The notes under the pieces: model-generated | Databases searched by the model: none | What the model was told of the DNA's origin: nothing | The model's input: only the letters and a program-made list of their open reading frames with translations | Part shown: positions 1 through 12,700 of the stretch, one piece after another | Numbering within the stretch: the first letter of the stretch is position 1 | How the letters are laid out: each line of letters begins with the position of its first letter | Assembly (NCBI GenBank): GCA_000277445.1 | Contig: AJWJ01000061.1 | Coordinates: 1-64,000, forward strand | Direction of reading: 5' to 3' | DNA length: 64,000 bases | Origin: Polysphondylium violaceum | Taxonomy: Eukaryota > Evosea > Eumycetozoa > Dictyosteliales > Dictyosteliaceae | Position numbers and translations under genes: made by a program

Positions 1-46
1 GTCTTACAGTCTTACACCGATAAAAGAATTTTCTAAAATAAAAAGC

Positions 47-117
47 TCCCCATTCGGGAATCGAACCCGAGGTACCAGTGTGAAAGACTAGAGTGTTACC
101 GACTACACCAATGAGGA
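47..117 (-). tRNA. tRNA-Glu (anticodon TTC)
   Basis: On the minus strand the sequence folds into a full cloverleaf. The 7-bp acceptor stem is TCCTCAT with ATGGGGA, including one G-T wobble. The D arm has a GTG/CAC stem. The anticodon stem CTAGT/ACTGG encloses loop CTTTCAC, giving anticodon TTC (glutamate). The T stem TCGGG/CCCGA encloses loop TTCGATT. No intron is seen. CCA is not encoded, as usual in eukaryotes. A T-rich run follows the 3' end (plus-strand A run at about 40-44), as expected of a pol III terminator. The internal A and B boxes would serve as promoter. Confidence 0.95.
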
Positions 118-562
118 ATCATATGAAAATTTGGATATTTACCTACAATTTATATTATAAAAAGCTAGATTTATTTTAAAAACGGCCCCACAACATATAC
201 AATACACTCCTTCGTCCAAAACACTTGATCATGCACACTCCCTTCTCAGAAACTACAATAGAGATCCATATATACATTGTCCTGCATATCTAGAAGCCTT
301 TAGCCTAAGATCGAATTAACAGTTCATCTCCCGATATCCCTATATTTTAAATAGCAGTTAATGAGACCTGTTAAACTTATTAAATAAAGTTTCTGAGGGA
401 TCACTCAATGACAGATTAGTCCCTTGTTAATACAAGAAAATTTATATTTTTCTAGCTTTAATGAAGGAGGCAAGATCCAAGTTGTGACAATTGCCTCCAT
501 CCTATTAAAACAAATTAAAAATATCCTTTTTTAAAATCTCTCTTTATTTATTATTATCTTTA
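118..562. other. Spacer with an 8-bp inverted repeat
   Basis: I see no convincing coding frame here. The stretch holds a perfect inverted repeat, GGAGGCAA at 466-473 with TTGCCTCC at 491-498 (17-base loop). A second, distant one pairs CTCAGAAAC near 246-254 with GTTTCTGAG near 390-398. These could belong to a structured RNA, but no known RNA family is recognised. Confidence 0.35.
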
Positions 563-1541
563 TTATCTTCCAACAACGCCCAATTTAAAGTTTGTTTGTG
601 GATCGGCGGTATAACTTTGGACAGTAGCCAAAACTTGATTGATTTTAGTTTGTAGTTCTCTAAGATCTGAAACATACAACAATCTTAAAATAGTTGCAGC
701 AGTATTCATTTTATCATCTTGAAAATCAAAACCGAGTGGGAAAATATTATTGTTTACAATTTCATTCTTAGAATTATCTTTATAGGTTGATGTTATGGTT
801 GGTTGTGCTGTAGTTGTTACATTATTATTACTATTATTATTATTATTGGTATCACTCTTTGTTTCTTTTTCCTTTTCTTTTTCTTTAATAAAATCAACCT
901 CGTCCATCTTTCTCTTTGCGATTCTGATGATCATGGCCATAATATTATCCAGCTTTGTTTTGTCGTCTATAATTTTCACATTAAACAATTTTGCCAATTT
1001 AATAATATACTGACTCAATTCCTCTTTATCGACTATAGTTTAGTTGGTGTATGAATGAATATGTTAGTATCATGACAGAATAACCAACAAAGCACACATA
1101 CATTCAAATCCTTTAAATTTCATTGTCTGCAGACACTTATATTTAGTTTCGTGAATTTGCTCACTATTCTTTTTATACGAGGCCTTAATTGCCTGATCTG
1201 CTAGAAAATGTAGACATCTTTCTCTGTCCTGTATACTTGATGCATCTTGAATATCTATAAAACCATTTTCATTGAAAAACTATAAATAGTGGTGGCGTGT
1301 GTGAATATTTAAAACTCAGTGATGTATTTTCTTTCTACAGTCATCTTACCTTTTTCAATGATATTTCCCAATTACTATCAGTCGATGAAGATAGTAATTC
1401 TTTTGCACTGTGTACATTATCTAGATAATTTTCTAAAAGATATGAAACAATTGAAATAAAAGTATCTCTATCTTGAAGTGATATCGCTACAGAATGTGAA
1501 TATCTCAAGACATTTAATTTCTTTAGTAATAAAGCAGACAT
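563..1541 (-). CDS. rtraf: RTRAF (hCLE/C14orf166/CGI-99) homologue, 3 exons
   Basis: RNA transcription, translation and transport factor. In animals it sits with RTCB, DDX1 and FAM98 in the tRNA ligase complex and binds RNA polymerase II. Exons are 1541-1350, 1279-1102 and 1032-563, with clean GT/AG sites and matching phase, giving about 279 residues (human 244). The C-terminus is the clearest evidence: [10 protein letters not shown] is followed by ADPQT and the terminal LGVVGR, against human [10 protein letters not shown]...ADPKT...[26 protein letters not shown] also matches the human LGFD...AAQILRLL stretch. The N-terminus ([14 protein letters not shown]) fits the family start. The extra length is mostly an Asn-rich insert with a charged KEKEKEKE stretch before it. 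Exact outer splice sites are inferred; the family is secure. Confidence 0.88.
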
Positions 1542-1967
1542 AGTTTGTATAATATAATGTATCTGTAAATGAATATCTAAATCACACCAAAAATGCAATT
1601 ATTAATCTGTCTGAAAAAAAAAAAAAAAAAAAAAAAAGTACAAAATTCATAAATTTTTCTCATAAAATCCAAAGAGAAAAAAAATAGAGAGAGTAAGAAA
1701 GAGGAAAATAGAAATAGAGAGAATTGAATAAAATACTAGTTTTACCAACTATACCTATACCCGACTTTTCTACTTTGCTGTAATTGTTTTGAGATAATAA
1801 CTATAACATTTCTATTTATTCTATAAAAAAAATTGCAATAATTATTGAGTTGTTGTTTATATATAAATATGCACATTGTGGTCTGCTACCGCTTTAATAT
1901 TGATACTATTATTATTATTATTATTATTAAATCTACTATACTATCATTATTATTGGTTGTGTGTTGT
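1542..1967. other. Spacer between RTRAF start and UBC2 end
   Basis: Presumably the RTRAF promoter and the UBC2 3' end. It contains an A run of about 24 bases (1614-1637) and an ATT trinucleotide run (about 1908-1928). No gene is seen. Confidence 0.5.
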
Positions 1968-2585
1968 TTAAGAGGACCAACTTTGTTCTACAATTTCCTT
2001 AACTTTACGATTATATTCTCTTTTATTTTCACGGAATAAACGGGCAGATTCTGAATTTGCTGGTGAATTTGGATTTGGATCGCATAATAAAGATTGAATA
2101 GATGTTAAAATTGCAGCAATATCATAAATAGGACTCCATTGGTTTTGTAAAATATCAAGACAAATAGCTCCATCAGTGTAAACTATAGTTTAGAGTTTGA
2201 GTTAGTATTGTGTCATATATGTGTGTTTGGTTTAGCTGTAGAGATAAATACCATTTGGATGAAACATCTTTGATAAAAATCTAACTTGGGGTGGGTCATT
2301 TGGATATTCTTCTGAAAATTGTAATGATAACTTAAATGTACCACCTTCCCATGGGGTATCTTCTGGGCTATAATAATGAATAAACAAACAAACGCAAAAC
2401 TGTTAGTAAACTATCTTGAAAAAAGTGAAACCATTATAGACACTACTATCTACTACATACCCAAAAATAACAGCTTGCCACATTAAAATATTATTTTCTT
2501 GAGGAGCTCCACTGATACCTGCGGGTGGATCATTTTGAAGTCTCTTAAAATCTCTCATCAATCTACGTCTTGCTGGTGTTGACAT
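1968..2585 (-). CDS. ubc2: Ubiquitin-conjugating enzyme E2, Rad6/UBE2A type, 3 exons
   Basis: E2 enzyme that takes ubiquitin from E1 as a thioester and, with Rad18- and Bre1-type E3 ligases, modifies PCNA and histone H2B in DNA-damage tolerance and chromatin regulation. Exons are 2585-2461, 2367-2252 and 2182-1968, in consistent phase, giving 151 residues (human UBE2A 152). The start [20 protein letters not shown] is almost identical to human. The catalytic cysteine lies in [14 protein letters not shown] near residue 88, after [15 protein letters not shown] and [10 protein letters not shown] mark the C-terminal helices. The protein ends EIVEQSWSS, with no long acidic tail like that of budding yeast Rad6. 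Rad6 identity is firm. Confidence 0.95.
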
Positions 2586-3738
2586 TGTGTATTATGTGTA
2601 TGTATTTGTATGTATTTGTATGTATTTGGTATGTTTTGTATCGAAAGAGAGTAATTTTGATTCTATTGATATAGGTTATGTGTGTGTGTGTGTATGTATA
2701 TGTATATGTATTTATTTAAATGTGTGAATGTATGTGAAAGTTAGAAAATTACAAAATTAAAAAAAACTGTTATTTTTACACTATTTTTTGAAAAAAGAAG
2801 AAGAACAAAAAAAAAAATAAAAATAAAAAAAATGAAAAAAGAGCGAATATTAGTACATTGTTGCAACAAGGTCAAAATGGGAGTTGTCAACTAGTTCTTG
2901 GGGGGATAAACTTACATAAGAAAATGGAATTGTATGTAGGTTATATATATGTATGATCACAAACAAAAACTGAAAATTAATGACGGGGACACAACATGAA
3001 ATTGTGAAAAGAAAAAAAAATATTTTTAAAAAAAAAAAAATAATATTTTCATAAAAAAAAAAAACAAAATCATTGAGGAGAATGCAAGAAGGGAATGCAA
3101 ATCTATATCTGCAAATACGAGTCCACTATTTAACCACAGTGTGTTGAAATTTATAACTTTGAGTCACCCACTCTCACAGGGTCATGAATTTTAAAATTGA
3201 AAAATGACAGTGTGGGAAACGATAATGATGATTTAGGCACCAAGTAATCGAGGTCTCCTTTTTAGTTTATTTAAATATTTAAAATAGACAAGCATAGTGA
3301 ACAGAAGCAGTAGATGAGATATAAATGAATATATTAATCCAACCTCATACATTTCAATTAGTGTCAGCATAATCCGAGTCATTTATAACATGTTATAAAT
3401 AAATAAAACGAGAAAAAATAAAATTTAATTTTTTTTAGAAAAAAAAAAAAACTCGACGAACGACAAATTTTTTTTTCTCATTCTTTCGGTTTTTCAAAGC
3501 ACTGTTTTGATCGTGTATTAAGTCACGCGCACCTCTCTATCTCTTTTGTTTTGTTTTAAAACTTTAGCACACCTTTATCATTGTCGTTTGTCTAGAGAAG
3601 AAGAAGAAGAGAGTGTTGTTTCAAATACTATCAATACTTTAACCAAGCTTAATACACGCATACACTTTTAGTTTGTTAATTAATAAGAATAATAATAATA
3701 GTAATAAATACATTACACATTCATTAAACACACACAAT
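2586..3738. promoter_or_regulatory. Divergent promoter region between UBC2 and midasin
   Basis: About 1.15 kb separates two divergent genes. It holds three tandem copies of a 10-mer (TGTATTTGTA-like, 2601-2630), a GT/TATG-rich run near 2680-2710, and several A runs of 8-13 bases. No open frame is supported. It probably carries both promoters; no individual element can be assigned. Confidence 0.4.
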
Positions 3739-6700
3739 ATGTATAAATTTAAATTCAATTTATATCAAGCTATTAAAGCTTTACAATCAACTCTTTATAG
3801 TAATAGTACTACTGTTAACTCTACAGACGCAGGTAGAGATAACAATGCTACTGGTATCAGTGTAAAGAGTATACCAATAGAAGATTTCAAGAATCTTGAA
3901 ACTATATTCAAAAAGAGCGAATCTGAATACACTAGTCAAGACAAGATATTCATATTAAATGAATTATCTATTATTTTAATGAAGAGTCAACAACACTGTC
4001 AATTAATATCCAATATTTTTAGACCATTGTTGATTGATTTAGTTTCAAGATACATTCATTCATGTAATAAAAGAAACAAGAAAACAACAGATACAAGCAA
4101 GTCTAGTAAAAAAGACTCTAAAATCATTGAAATTGAGAATATCAGTTTAATATTCTCTCAATTACTTCCAACAACTCCTCAATTATTAGGGTATGTAGAG
4201 TATAAATGAAAAGATATTATAATAATATTTCTAACATTGATAAATAATAGAATTGTAATACAATATTATCAAAATCAATCAAGTATTAAAAAGATCAATA
4301 TATTTGATCAAATATTATTGATAAAGAATATAAAGAATGAAAAAGAAAGTAGATGGTTATCATTGGTTCAGTCAACCTATCGTTTACTTTCATTTAATAG
4401 AAAAGTATTTTCAAGTCTTTGGAATTGGACTCCATTGTTTACTTTGTTGGAGATTGATAGTCATAAAATTAGATGGTATGTCATAAAGACAATGTCAATG
4501 GTACTCAATGTTCCCGACCATCAAATAGAAGCAATTAAACCTTTTTACAATCAATATCATCATCAAATCGTTCAAATTGAAAAAGATATTATCAATATTG
4601 AATCAACTCAAATATTTTTAAATAATAATAATTATAATAATAATAGCAGTAATAGTAATAATAGTAGTGGTGGTGATACAGATACACAAGATATGATTAC
4701 AGACATTAGCAATCCAAATATATATATACAAAAAGAAGACTTGGATAATTCAATTGTTGACATTTGTGGAATTTTATTATTCAAAAAATTCTCAATTTCA
4801 AGTAATGGATTATTGTCAACCTCTATTCCAACAACAAAAAATAATAGCAATAATAATCAACAACAACATAATCAATTAGTTTATACAAATACAGTTTCAC
4901 AAAATTTAAATTCACTTGCTATTGCAGTTGGACTTGGTAAACCAATTTTAATTGAAGGTGTTACAGGTTCAGGTAAAACAACCATGGTAGAAGAGTTGTC
5001 AAAGATTACAGGAAATGATAATATTATCAGAATACATTTAGGTGATCAAACCGATTCAAAGGTTTTGTTGGGTACCTATGTCACTAGTGACACTCCAGGA
5101 GAATTCAAGTGGCAAGCAGGTGCTCTTACACAGGCTGTTAGCGAAGGTCGTTGGATTTTGATTGAGGATATCGATTTGGCACCCATTGAAGTACTCTCGG
5201 TTTTAATTCCACTCCTCGAAAGTAGAACACTCTTTATTCCTGGCCGTGGAGAGGTTATTGAAGCTGCCAATGGTTTCCAATTATTTGCCACTCAAACTCT
5301 ATTTGGCACCCATTCACGTGACCAAAACGCCAATATCCTCAGTCATCTTTGGACCAGAGTCGTCATCGAGGCTCTCAATACCACCGAAATGAAACATGTC
5401 CTCACTACCTTGTTTCCAAAACTCACAGTTTTAATTGGCAAATTTATCGAGACCTTTAATCTCTTACTTCGTGTCATTTCCAATGGAGGCAGTGTGTCGA
5501 CATCTGATAGCGACGAAAAGTTTATTATTCCATCTAGTAGATTTATCTCTTCTAGAGATTTGATTAAATGGATCAAGAGATGCAATCAAAGATTGGCACT
5601 CTCAAATGTCAGCCAAATGGTGACATCGGCCATGAAGGAAATTGTCTTTGTCGAAGCCCTCGATTGCTTTTGTTCCATGATTTCCAAAAAGGCTCTCAGA
5701 AATCGTCTCACCGAGGTCATTGGCAAGGTGTGGGAGCTCACTGCAGATCGTACTGCCTACTATATTGATCTCTACAAACCATCAATCAACATCACTCCAT
5801 CCAGTGTCACCACCGGCAGAGCCACTCTTGAATCACTCGAGAAATCAGATGCTGTCACTGTACAAACCAAAAAACACACTCGTATTCAAATCAGTGGTGA
5901 CAATAGTCAAGAGTCTGGCGTCACCAAACACGGTGTCTTTGCCCACACCATGAACTCTTTGAGACTCATTGAAAAGATATCCATCTCTATTCAATTCAAC
6001 GAACCCATTCTTTTGGTTGGTGAAACTGGTACAGGTAAAACATCGGTGGTTCAATATGTTGCCGATCAATTAAACCAAAAACTCGTTGTACTCAATCTCA
6101 ATCAACAATCAGACAGTTCTGACCTTATTGGTGGCTTTAAGCCCGTCGAGATGCGTCTTCTCTGTCTTCCATTAAAGGTGAGATTCGATTCTCTCTTTAA
6201 AAAGACCTTTTCCGAAGCCAGCAATTCAGAGTTTCTCGAAAAGATTGACCAATCATTTATTTCCAAAAACTGGAAGAGCTTTATCAATCTCTTGAATAAA
6301 GCCATCAAATTGGTAGAGACCAAGGTATTAAAAGACTCTGGCGGTGAAGAAGGATCCTCGACCAAGAAGCGTTCTGTTCGTCCCGAAATCCGTGAGAAAT
6401 GGAGAAAGCTTGCCATCGATATCATCAAACTTGGTACACAATTTGAAAAGTCGAAAAACAACTTTGCCTTTTCTTTTGTCGAAGGCTCACTCATCAACTG
6501 TATTCGTAAAGGTCACTGGGTCTTATTGGATGAAATGAATCTTGCCACCTCGGAAACTCTCGAGTCGCTCAGCGGTTTGTTTGACGGCGGTTCCTTGACC
6601 CTCACAGAAAAAGGTGATGTCGAGCCCGTTGAAAGACATCCAAACTTTCGTGTTTTTGCTTGTATGAATCCCCCAACAGATATTGGTAAAAAGGATCTTC

Positions 6701-9700
6701 CACCAGGTATCAGAAACAGATTTACAGAATACTTTGTCGACGATTTGGAAAACAAAGCCGATCTCTGTCTTGTGGTGAAAACCATTCTTCAAGATCTCAT
6801 CCCCCATCCACCCATTGACGACATTGTCGAGTTTTATTTGAAAACCAAAACAGAATCTCAAAATCGTATGTTGGATGGATCCAATCAAAAGCCCCACTTT
6901 TCCCTTCGTACCCTCAGTCGTGCTCTCAATTACACCAAACACGTAACCAAATCATTTGGTTTCCAAAGAGCTCTCTATGAAGGTATCAGTATGAGTTTTC
7001 TCACTCAATTAAATAGAACCTCCTATCCAATGATGGAACAATTAATTCAAACTTTCATTAAAAAAGGGTAAGTTGATATTATATATTCAATTCTTATTTA
7101 TTTAATATATACTAATGAATTAATTATTATAGTGATAATAAATTATATAAACAGCCACTAAATAAACCAAATCAAGACTCAAATAAACAATTTGTACAAA
7201 TTGAACAATTTTGGATTGAGGTTGGTGAAGAAAAACCAGTGGTACCAAGTCATTATATTTTGACAGAATCGATTAAAGCTAATCTTGCCAATTTGAGTAG
7301 AATTTTGGTATCTAGAAAACATCCAATTCTTTTACAGGGTCCAACTTCTAGTGGTAAGACTAGTATGGTCGAATATTTGGCTATTAGAACAGGTCATAGA
7401 TTTATTCGTATCAATAATCATGAACACACTGATCTTCAAGAATATCTTGGTCAATATATATCTGATGACAAGGGTAAATTGGTGTTCCAAGAAGGTATTT
7501 TGGTCGAGGCTGTTAGAAAGGGTTACTGGGTCGTGCTTGATGAGCTCAATCTTGCACCATCAGAGGTCTTGGAAGCTCTCAATAGATTGCTCGATGACAA
7601 TAGAGAACTCTTTATTCCAGAGACTCAGGAAGTTGTCAAGCCACATCCTCACTTTATGCTCTTTGCCACTCAAAATCCTCCAGGTCTCTATGGTGGTAGA
7701 AAAGTTCTTTCCAGAGCTTTTAGAAATAGATTCCTTGAACTCCACGTGGACGACATTCCCGAACACGAGTTGGAAGAGATTTTGAGCAAGAGATGTGCCC
7801 TTCCACCATCTTATTGCAAAAAATTGGTTGCCATCATGAGAGAACTCCAATTGAATCGTCAAGGCAGCAGTCAAGTGTTTGCCGGTAAACACGGTTACAT
7901 TACATTCAGAGATCTCTTTAGATGGGCTCAAAGAAACCCCTCCTCTTATGACGAGTTGGGTGTTGCTGGTTACATGTTGTTGGCCGAACGTCTTCGTAAA
8001 GAGGATGAGAAGTTGATTATCAAACAAGTCATTGAAAAACATCTCAAGATCAAACTCGACATGGAGAGTATCTATGCTTGTGACGATCATCCAGATTTCC
8101 TAAAGATCATTGAGCTACTTGGCGACCAAGAGCTTGTCAATGCCTCTCATTTGGAAAAGATTGTTTGGACTCGTTCAATGAAGCGTTTGTTTGCTCTTGT
8201 TGGCCGTTGTCTTGAAGCCAAAGAGCCAATTTTATTGGTTGGTGAGACTGGTTGCAGTAAAACTACAATCTGTCAACTCTACTCCATTCTCCACTCTAAA
8301 AAACTCTCTATTCTCAATTGTCATCAACACACCGAAACTGCAGATTTTGTTGGTGGTCTTCGTCCAGTTCGTGGTCGTGATCAAGTCTTACTCAAAATCT
8401 ATGCAATGGTCAAACAATTTTATGCTCAAGTCAATGTCGCCAACACTCCATCAAATATCGATGACATTCCAATCAAAGAACTCGTTGAAAAGAATGTAGT
8501 TAGTGCTTGGAAAGAATTGTCCTCGACATTGGACACTGAGAATAATCAAGAAATTGTCCAACTTGTTCAACAAATTGAAAAGTCTTATAGTCAATATTGC
8601 TCCTTGTTTACCTGGGTCGATGGTCCTCTTGTGGAATCAATGAAACAGGGTCACTACTTTTTAATTGATGAAATCTCTTTGGCTGAAGATGCAGTATTGG
8701 AAAGATTAAACTCTGTATTAGAGCCATCTCGTCTTTTGGTTCTTGCCGAAAAGGGTGGCGTCGAAATTGAGGAACTCAGAGGTCATCAAGACTTTAGAAT
8801 TCTTGCCACTATGAATCCCGGTGGTGATTTTGGTAAAAAGGAATTGTCTCCAGCCATGAGAAACAGATTCACTGAAATCTGGGTCCCTGCCATTTCTAAT
8901 CACAATGATCTCTTGCAAATTGTCGAGGAAAGATTCAAATATCCTCAGCTCAAGGGCAAGGGTTCCATGATGCTCGAATTTATTGAATACCTTTTAACCA
9001 TCCAAAAGAACAAACGTGTCATCTCACTCCGTGATATTCTCTCTTGGATTTCCTTTATGAATCTCTGCATTGAAAAGAACCTCTTGTCAGCCAACGAATC
9101 TTATATTCATGGTGCCTGTTTGGTGCTTTTGGATGGCTTTGGTATGGGTTCCAATTCTAGCTCTGAATCAGAGGGTCTCAAACTCCGTGATGCATGCCTC
9201 ACCAAATTACTCTCTCAAATTGCCGAGGAAGAAGAAAGAGAGATTCTCAGAGGATCTCTCATTGCCTCTACAACTGCTTCCAACACACTTGTTCGTGACG
9301 AAACTAGATTTGGTATCCACCCATTCTATATCAACGCCGCACCAGCTTCCAACGCCACCAATCTTCAATTCTCTATGAATGCTCCAACCACATTCAAAAA
9401 CGCTCTCCGTGTCTTGAGAGGTATGCAATTGCCCAGAGCCATCTTGGTCGAAGGTTCACCAGGTGTTGGTAAAACATCCCTGATCACTGCCATTGCCAAA
9501 GCCTCTGGAAACAATATTGTTCGTATCAATCTTTCAGAACAAACTGATATCATGGATTTACTTGGCTCCGATCTTCCAGTTGAAGGTGGCACAGGTGGCC
9601 AATTTGAGTGGAGAGATGGTGTTTTCCTTGAAGCACTCAAAAATGGTAGTTGGGTATTACTCGATGAACTCAATCTTGCCTCACAAACTGTTTTGGAAGG

Positions 9701-12700
9701 TCTCAACTCTTGTTTGGATCACAGATCTGAAGTCTACATTCCAGAGCTTGGTAAAACTTTTGCCTGCCATCCAAATTTCCGTGTGTTTGCTTGTCAAAAT
9801 CCTCTCCATCAAGGTGGTGGCCGTAAAGGTTTACCAAAGTCCTTTTTGAATCGTTTTACCCAGGTATTCATTGACCAACTCGATCAAAATGATCTTTTGT
9901 TTATCAGTGAAAGCATGTATCCATTGATCCCCTCTGCCACACTGGAAAAGATGATCAAATTCAATCATGTCATGCACAAAGAGTCTATGGTTGAACACAA
10001 GTTTGGTAGAAAAGGTGCTCCTTGGGAGTTTAATCTTCGTGACACCTTTAGATGGTGTGATCTCATTGTCAAGGATCCCAAATCTATCAGCAACCCAGGA
10101 CGTTTTATCGATGTAATCTATCTCCAGAGAATGAGAACCCTCCAAGATCGTGAATATGTAAAGAGCCTCTATCGTCGTGTGTTCCCAGAAGACGATTCCA
10201 TTGATTTCTCTGCCAACCAAAATCCCTCCTATTCCATCACTCCAGACTATGTACAAATCGGGTCCTCTATTCTTGCTCGTCAAAAGAGTCCTGTTGAACA
10301 AACCCCTCAACAATTGGATATGGCCAACATTGAAATTCTCCAAAGACTATTGAACCCACTCGAAAATCTTATGAAGTGCATTGAAATGAATTGGATGAGT
10401 ATTCTTATTGGACAAACCTCTAGCTCCAAAACCTCTGCCATTCGTCTCTTGGCCCAATTGACTGGAAACACTTTATATGAATTCTCTATGAATAGTTCTG
10501 TTGATACCACTGAAATTCTTGGTGGCTTTGAACAGATTGATCTCGTTAGATATCAAAGAAAGATCATCTCTTCCTCCTATGAGCTCATCAAACAAATTAG
10601 CTCAAATCTCTTGTCCAAGATCACTGATGACTCATTACAAACTCAAATTGTTGCATGTATTACAGATTTACATCATGTTTGGAATATTTTCAAGGCTAAA
10701 CAATCGCAATTAGATACACAAGAAAAGTCAAACAAGGGTCCCAATGACCAAACTCAAGCAATGGTAAATTCAGAACTTTTGGACATTTTGGTCAAGATTC
10801 TCGCTGCCATTGAAAAGGTTTTGGAACAATTTGGTAGTTCATTTGAAAAAGATGTCATTGCCAACATTGAACTCTTGGTTGCCGACACCCGTAAACAAAT
10901 CTCTAGAATCTCTTCCATTGAAAAGGAATCTGTTACCGGTTGTTTTGAATGGATTGATGGTCTTTTAATCAAGGCTCTCGAACAAGGCGCTTGGATCCTC
11001 ATAGATAATGTAAACTTTTGTAATCCAACCGTTTTGGATCGTCTCAATCCTCTCTTGGAACAAGGCGGTGTTTTAATGTTGAATGAAAGAGGTATGGTTG
11101 ATGGCCAAGTTAAAGTCATCACTCCTCATCCCAACTTTAGAATCTTTCTCACTATGGACGATAGAAAGGGTGAGATCTCTCGTGCTATGCGTAATCGTGG
11201 TATTGAAATCTATCTCCCCGAACAAAACACCTTTGTCAATCAAGATAATCTCCGTTTATTGACTGCCATTGGTATTCCAAGTGAATCTATTTCCAACTCT
11301 ATGATCAAGTTCCACAATGCTGTGTATACTCAATTTTCTTCTACTATTGAGAATCCAGTATCTCTTTCTCAATTGTTGTATTGGGGTAAACTCTTGCTCG
11401 ATCAACTCCAAAGAGGTATATCTCTTGAGCTTGCCATCTCCAATTCTATGGAACAAATTTATATTCGTCCCAGACGTCATCTCAACCAAAGAACTCTTAT
11501 TCAATCCATTTATAAAGAGTATTTCAATTCTGAATCTGTTTTATCTATTCAACAGGAAATGATTCAAGGCATGGATGTATTGGGAGTCTACCCACATTTT
11601 GTCAAAGGTTCAGATTATGTTAAATCCAGTACAACCTCTACTCTTGTAAAGAATGCAGAGTTTATGCAACATTATCATAAATTAATGTTGGACGACGATA
11701 ATGGTAGTAATGAAAATTATTATCAAATTTCAAGCAAATTCTTTATTGAATCTTCCAATTCCATCAATTTGGCTGATCGTATTGGCTATCTTGATGCTCT
11801 CAAAGAATCTAATCAAGATTACAGTAGTACTGTACAATCAATGAAAAAGTTATTCAAACATCCAGTCTATACAAGATTTGAAAAGAAGATTACTCTTTTA
11901 TTCTCTCTTTTAAATGTCAATTCTAGTGATGCCATCATTTTATATCAAGGTTATCAATGGAAGAATAATGAATCATTATTTAAATTAATTCAAGAAAAAG
12001 TGGATCACTTTAATAATGATGATAGTATGGAAACCACAGAGAGCCCTCAATCTTTATGGAGTAGTGTGGTTAATTCAATGACTTTACTTTCATTACTTAT
12101 GGAACAAAGTATTCAAACCGCCAAACAAGATAAACAATTAAAGGCATTTGAGAAATCTCCACCTGCAAATATTGGAACTGCCAAATTTATGAAACAAACT
12201 CCAGTGTTTTTAGTCTCTTTTGCATATGCCAAAAAGATGATCTCTCGAGATATCCTCAACAATGACTTGATCTCTTTTATCTATCGTATCTTTGATAGTC
12301 TAGATCAACAAATTGACCAATGGTTTGTTGAACTCCAAGATAAACCAACTTGCACTGCAACAACTCTCAAGACTCTTGGTTCCATTATTAGATTGAAAAA
12401 CAACTTTTATGCAAGTTTGGTGAATAATTGCAACTTTAATGTTGGTGAATTTATTATTCGTTGGAAATGGATTTGTAAAGAGATAAAGAAACTTGGCGTC
12501 GATATGAATACTCAGATTAGTATCTTGTTTGAAAACATCAATGCCATCATTCATAGCTTTGATACCAATTCCAATAATAGATTATGGAAAGTTGGTGGTC
12601 ATCCAATTGTTATGCGTTCAGAGGAATTAGTTACATTGGATTCTGAATTCCTTGCATTGGTAGACAAGATTCAATATAATTTCAACAAAACCCTCCAACA

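Noticed and set aside
291-345. Similarity to the 5' end of U2 snRNA (GAAGCCTTTAGCCTAAGATC)
   Set aside because: The match stops there: the invariant GUAGUA branch-recognition sequence and the Sm site are missing, so it is not a U2 gene and is likely chance.
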